Source: an uncultured Lactobacillus sp. (GTDB lineage: Bacteria > Bacillota > Bacilli > Lactobacillales > Lactobacillaceae). Taken from it: a stretch of DNA of 64,000 nt. The position numbers and the translations under genes were made by a program. The notes under the pieces are model-generated. The model made no database searches. It was not told the DNA's origin and saw only the letters and a program-made list of their open reading frames with translations. This document shows positions 63,051-64,000 of the stretch, in pieces. How positions within the stretch are numbered: position 1 is the stretch's first letter; each line of letters begins with the position of its first letter. The DNA is taken from positions 99,414 through 163,413 of the forward strand of contig NZ_CARBVX010000001.1 of the NCBI RefSeq assembly GCF_948948975.1, written 5' to 3'.

Positions 63051-64000
63051 CTATTTAGTTTTCTTTTTTAAAATATTTAATCCAAGTGCTGTAAACAAGC
63101 TACTAATGCCTACTAAGACTACTGCAAAGTTAGGATTCTTACTTCCTGCTTGTGGTAAGCTTGCATTATTTGTAGAAGTTGCAGATACATGACGCTTATT
63201 CATTTTTGCATCAAATTTAAATAATTTAGTAAACTCCTTCTTTTTATAGCTATTTGTCTCAGTAGATTTATTATTTGAATTTATTTCTGGCTTATTCTCT
63301 AGTGCATCTAGTTTGGTAGTTGATTTATTATCTTCAATTGGTAATTTTTTAGTTATTGATTCACTCTTCTTAAGTGAGTCTAAGTCGTAAGATGGAACGT
63401 CTAGCTTGGTTCCGTTACCTACTTCTTCACCCTTCTTAAGTAGGTCTAAATCGTAAGATGGTAAATCTAAATTGGTGCCGTCACCTACTACTTCTCCCTT
63501 CTTAAGTGAGGCTAAGTCGTAAGATGGGACGTCTAGCTTGGTACTGTCACTTAATGATTCACCCTTTTTTAATGAGTCTAAATTGTAAGATGGCAAATCT
63601 AAATTGGTGCCGTCACCTACTACTTCATCCTTCTTAAGTGAGTCTAAGTCATAAGATGGTAAATCTAATTCGGTACCTTCACCTACTACTTCGCCCTTCT
63701 TCAGTGAGTCCAAGTCGTAAGATGGTAAATCTAAATTGGTTCCGTTACCTACTACTTTTTCCTTCTTAAGTGAATCTAAATCGTAAGATGGTAAATCTAA
63801 ATTGGTTCCGTCACCTACTACTTCACCCTTCTTAAGTGAGTCTAAATTGTAAGATGGCAAATCTAAATTGGTTCCGTTACCTACTACTTCACTCTTCTTA
63901 AGTGAGTCTAAGTCGTAAGATGGTAAATCTAATTCGGTTCCATCGCCTACTACTTCACTCTTCTTAAGTGAGTCTAAGTCGTAAGATGGTAAATCTAATT
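63051..64000 (-). CDS. Wall-anchored surface protein with tandem repeats, N-terminal part beyond window
   Basis: The reading frame is open from the right edge to a stop at 63051 (about 315 residues seen). Nine full copies and one partial copy of a 22-residue repeat (consensus LPSYDLDSLKKGEVVGDGTN + LD) are followed by a polar linker rich in Asn/Lys/Thr, then a sortase signal: LPQAG (codons at 63158-63144), a hydrophobic helix and KKKTK. LPQAG in place of LPxTG is a variant seen in Lactobacillus. Its N-terminus, signal peptide and binding domain lie outside the window. Presumably an adhesin or wall-spanning stalk. Confidence 0.9.
   Translation of the reverse strand, partial: LDLPSYDLDSLKKSEVVGDGTELDLPSYDLDSLKKSEVVGNGTNLDLPSYNLDSLKKGEVVGDGTNLDLPSYDLDSLKKEKVVGNGTNLDLPSYDLDSLKKGEVVGEGTELDLPSYDLDSLKKDEVVGDGTNLDLPSYNLDSLKKGESLSDSTKLDVPSYDLASLKKGEVVGDGTNLDLPSYDLDLLKKGEEVGNGTKLDVPSYDLDSLKKSESITKKLPIEDNKSTTKLDALENKPEINSNNKSTETNSYKKKEFTKLFKFDAKMNKRHVSATSTNNASLPQAGSKNPNFAVVLVGISSLFTALGLNILKKKTK
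63398..63998 (-). repeat. 66-bp tandem repeats in the surface-protein gene
   Basis: Units begin every 66 bp at 63992, 63926, 63860, 63794, 63728, 63662, 63596, 63530, 63464, with a partial one at 63398. Nearly all differences are at GEVV/SEVV/EKVV and D/N/E positions; units nearest the linker (GESLSDSTK, GEEVGNGTK) are the most diverged. The array continues past the window edge. Confidence 0.95.

Overview
The window is AT-rich Gram-positive chromosomal DNA, most likely from Lactobacillus of the johnsonii/gasseri/taiwanensis type. This rests on protein character and gene order (pheST with a T-box, ecsAB-hit-prsA-yhaMNO, yqeGH-nadD-yqeK-rsfS, dnaB-dnaI, infC-rpmI-rplT) and on a surface protein with an LPQAG sorting signal. 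No similarity search was possible, so the species is inferred. No phage, IS, CRISPR or complete mobile element was recognised. Layout: 1-8.4 kb holds a partial alpha/beta hydrolase, a small orphan, a HAD phosphatase with an MFS transporter, glnA with an elaborate promoter, miaA, a DUF3042 protein, and a rhodanese-yqgQ-rhomboid-yqgN-rpmG block. 8.4-18.7 kb is cell wall and translation: pbpA, yfhO, greA, mltG and pheST with its tRNA-Phe T-box. 18.7-28.6 kb holds an HxlR regulator, an rRNA methyltransferase, acylphosphatase, YidC, an ArlRS-like two-component system and the yceD-tmcAL-rsfS-yqeK-nadD-yqeH-yqeG housekeeping cluster. 28.7-34 kb has a broken adenosine deaminase, rplT-rpmI-infC with its leader, a membrane protein with a damaged zinc ribbon, and a LytTR/DUF3021/CPBP-protease locus. 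34-43 kb is thrS (T-box), dnaI-dnaB-nrdR-coaE-mutM-polA. 43-48.6 kb is a decay zone (deoC, gntR, cutC and two unknown genes, all broken) around intact murC, ytpR and ytpP. 48.6-61.9 kb is trmB, ecsBA, hit, two YtxH-type genes, prsA, yhaMNO, yheA, a class A PBP, an RluD-type synthase and tRNA-Leu(CAG). 61.9-64 kb is another decay zone (GNAT, RibD/DHFR-type and transporter remnants), then the C-terminal part of a repeat-rich wall-anchored protein that runs off the right edge. How the genes work together: most genes serve translation (PheRS and ThrRS under tRNA-sensing leaders, IF3/L35/L20, ribosome assembly factors, tRNA modification), replication and repair (DnaB/DnaI loader, PolA, MutM, YhaMNO), and envelope assembly (PbpA, PBP1A, MltG, MurC, YfhO, YidC, PrsA, rhomboid, EcsAB). 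The accessory content is mostly eroding: ten loci carry frameshifts, nonsense codons or truncations, three of them concerned with nucleoside/deoxynucleoside breakdown (ada, deoC and its likely GntR regulator). Most unusual: the infC start, where the Shine-Dalgarno places an AUA rather than an AUG at the initiation position; a perfect palindrome filling the spacer of the glnA promoter with no GlnR-type box; a 21-bp-period direct repeat in front of the LytTR gene, the expected geometry of a LytTR operator; a nine-G tract inside a short orphan reading frame; and a hairpin whose one arm encodes part of a transporter remnant. No clearly new multi-gene system was found; the LytTR/DUF3021/CPBP locus is the nearest candidate.
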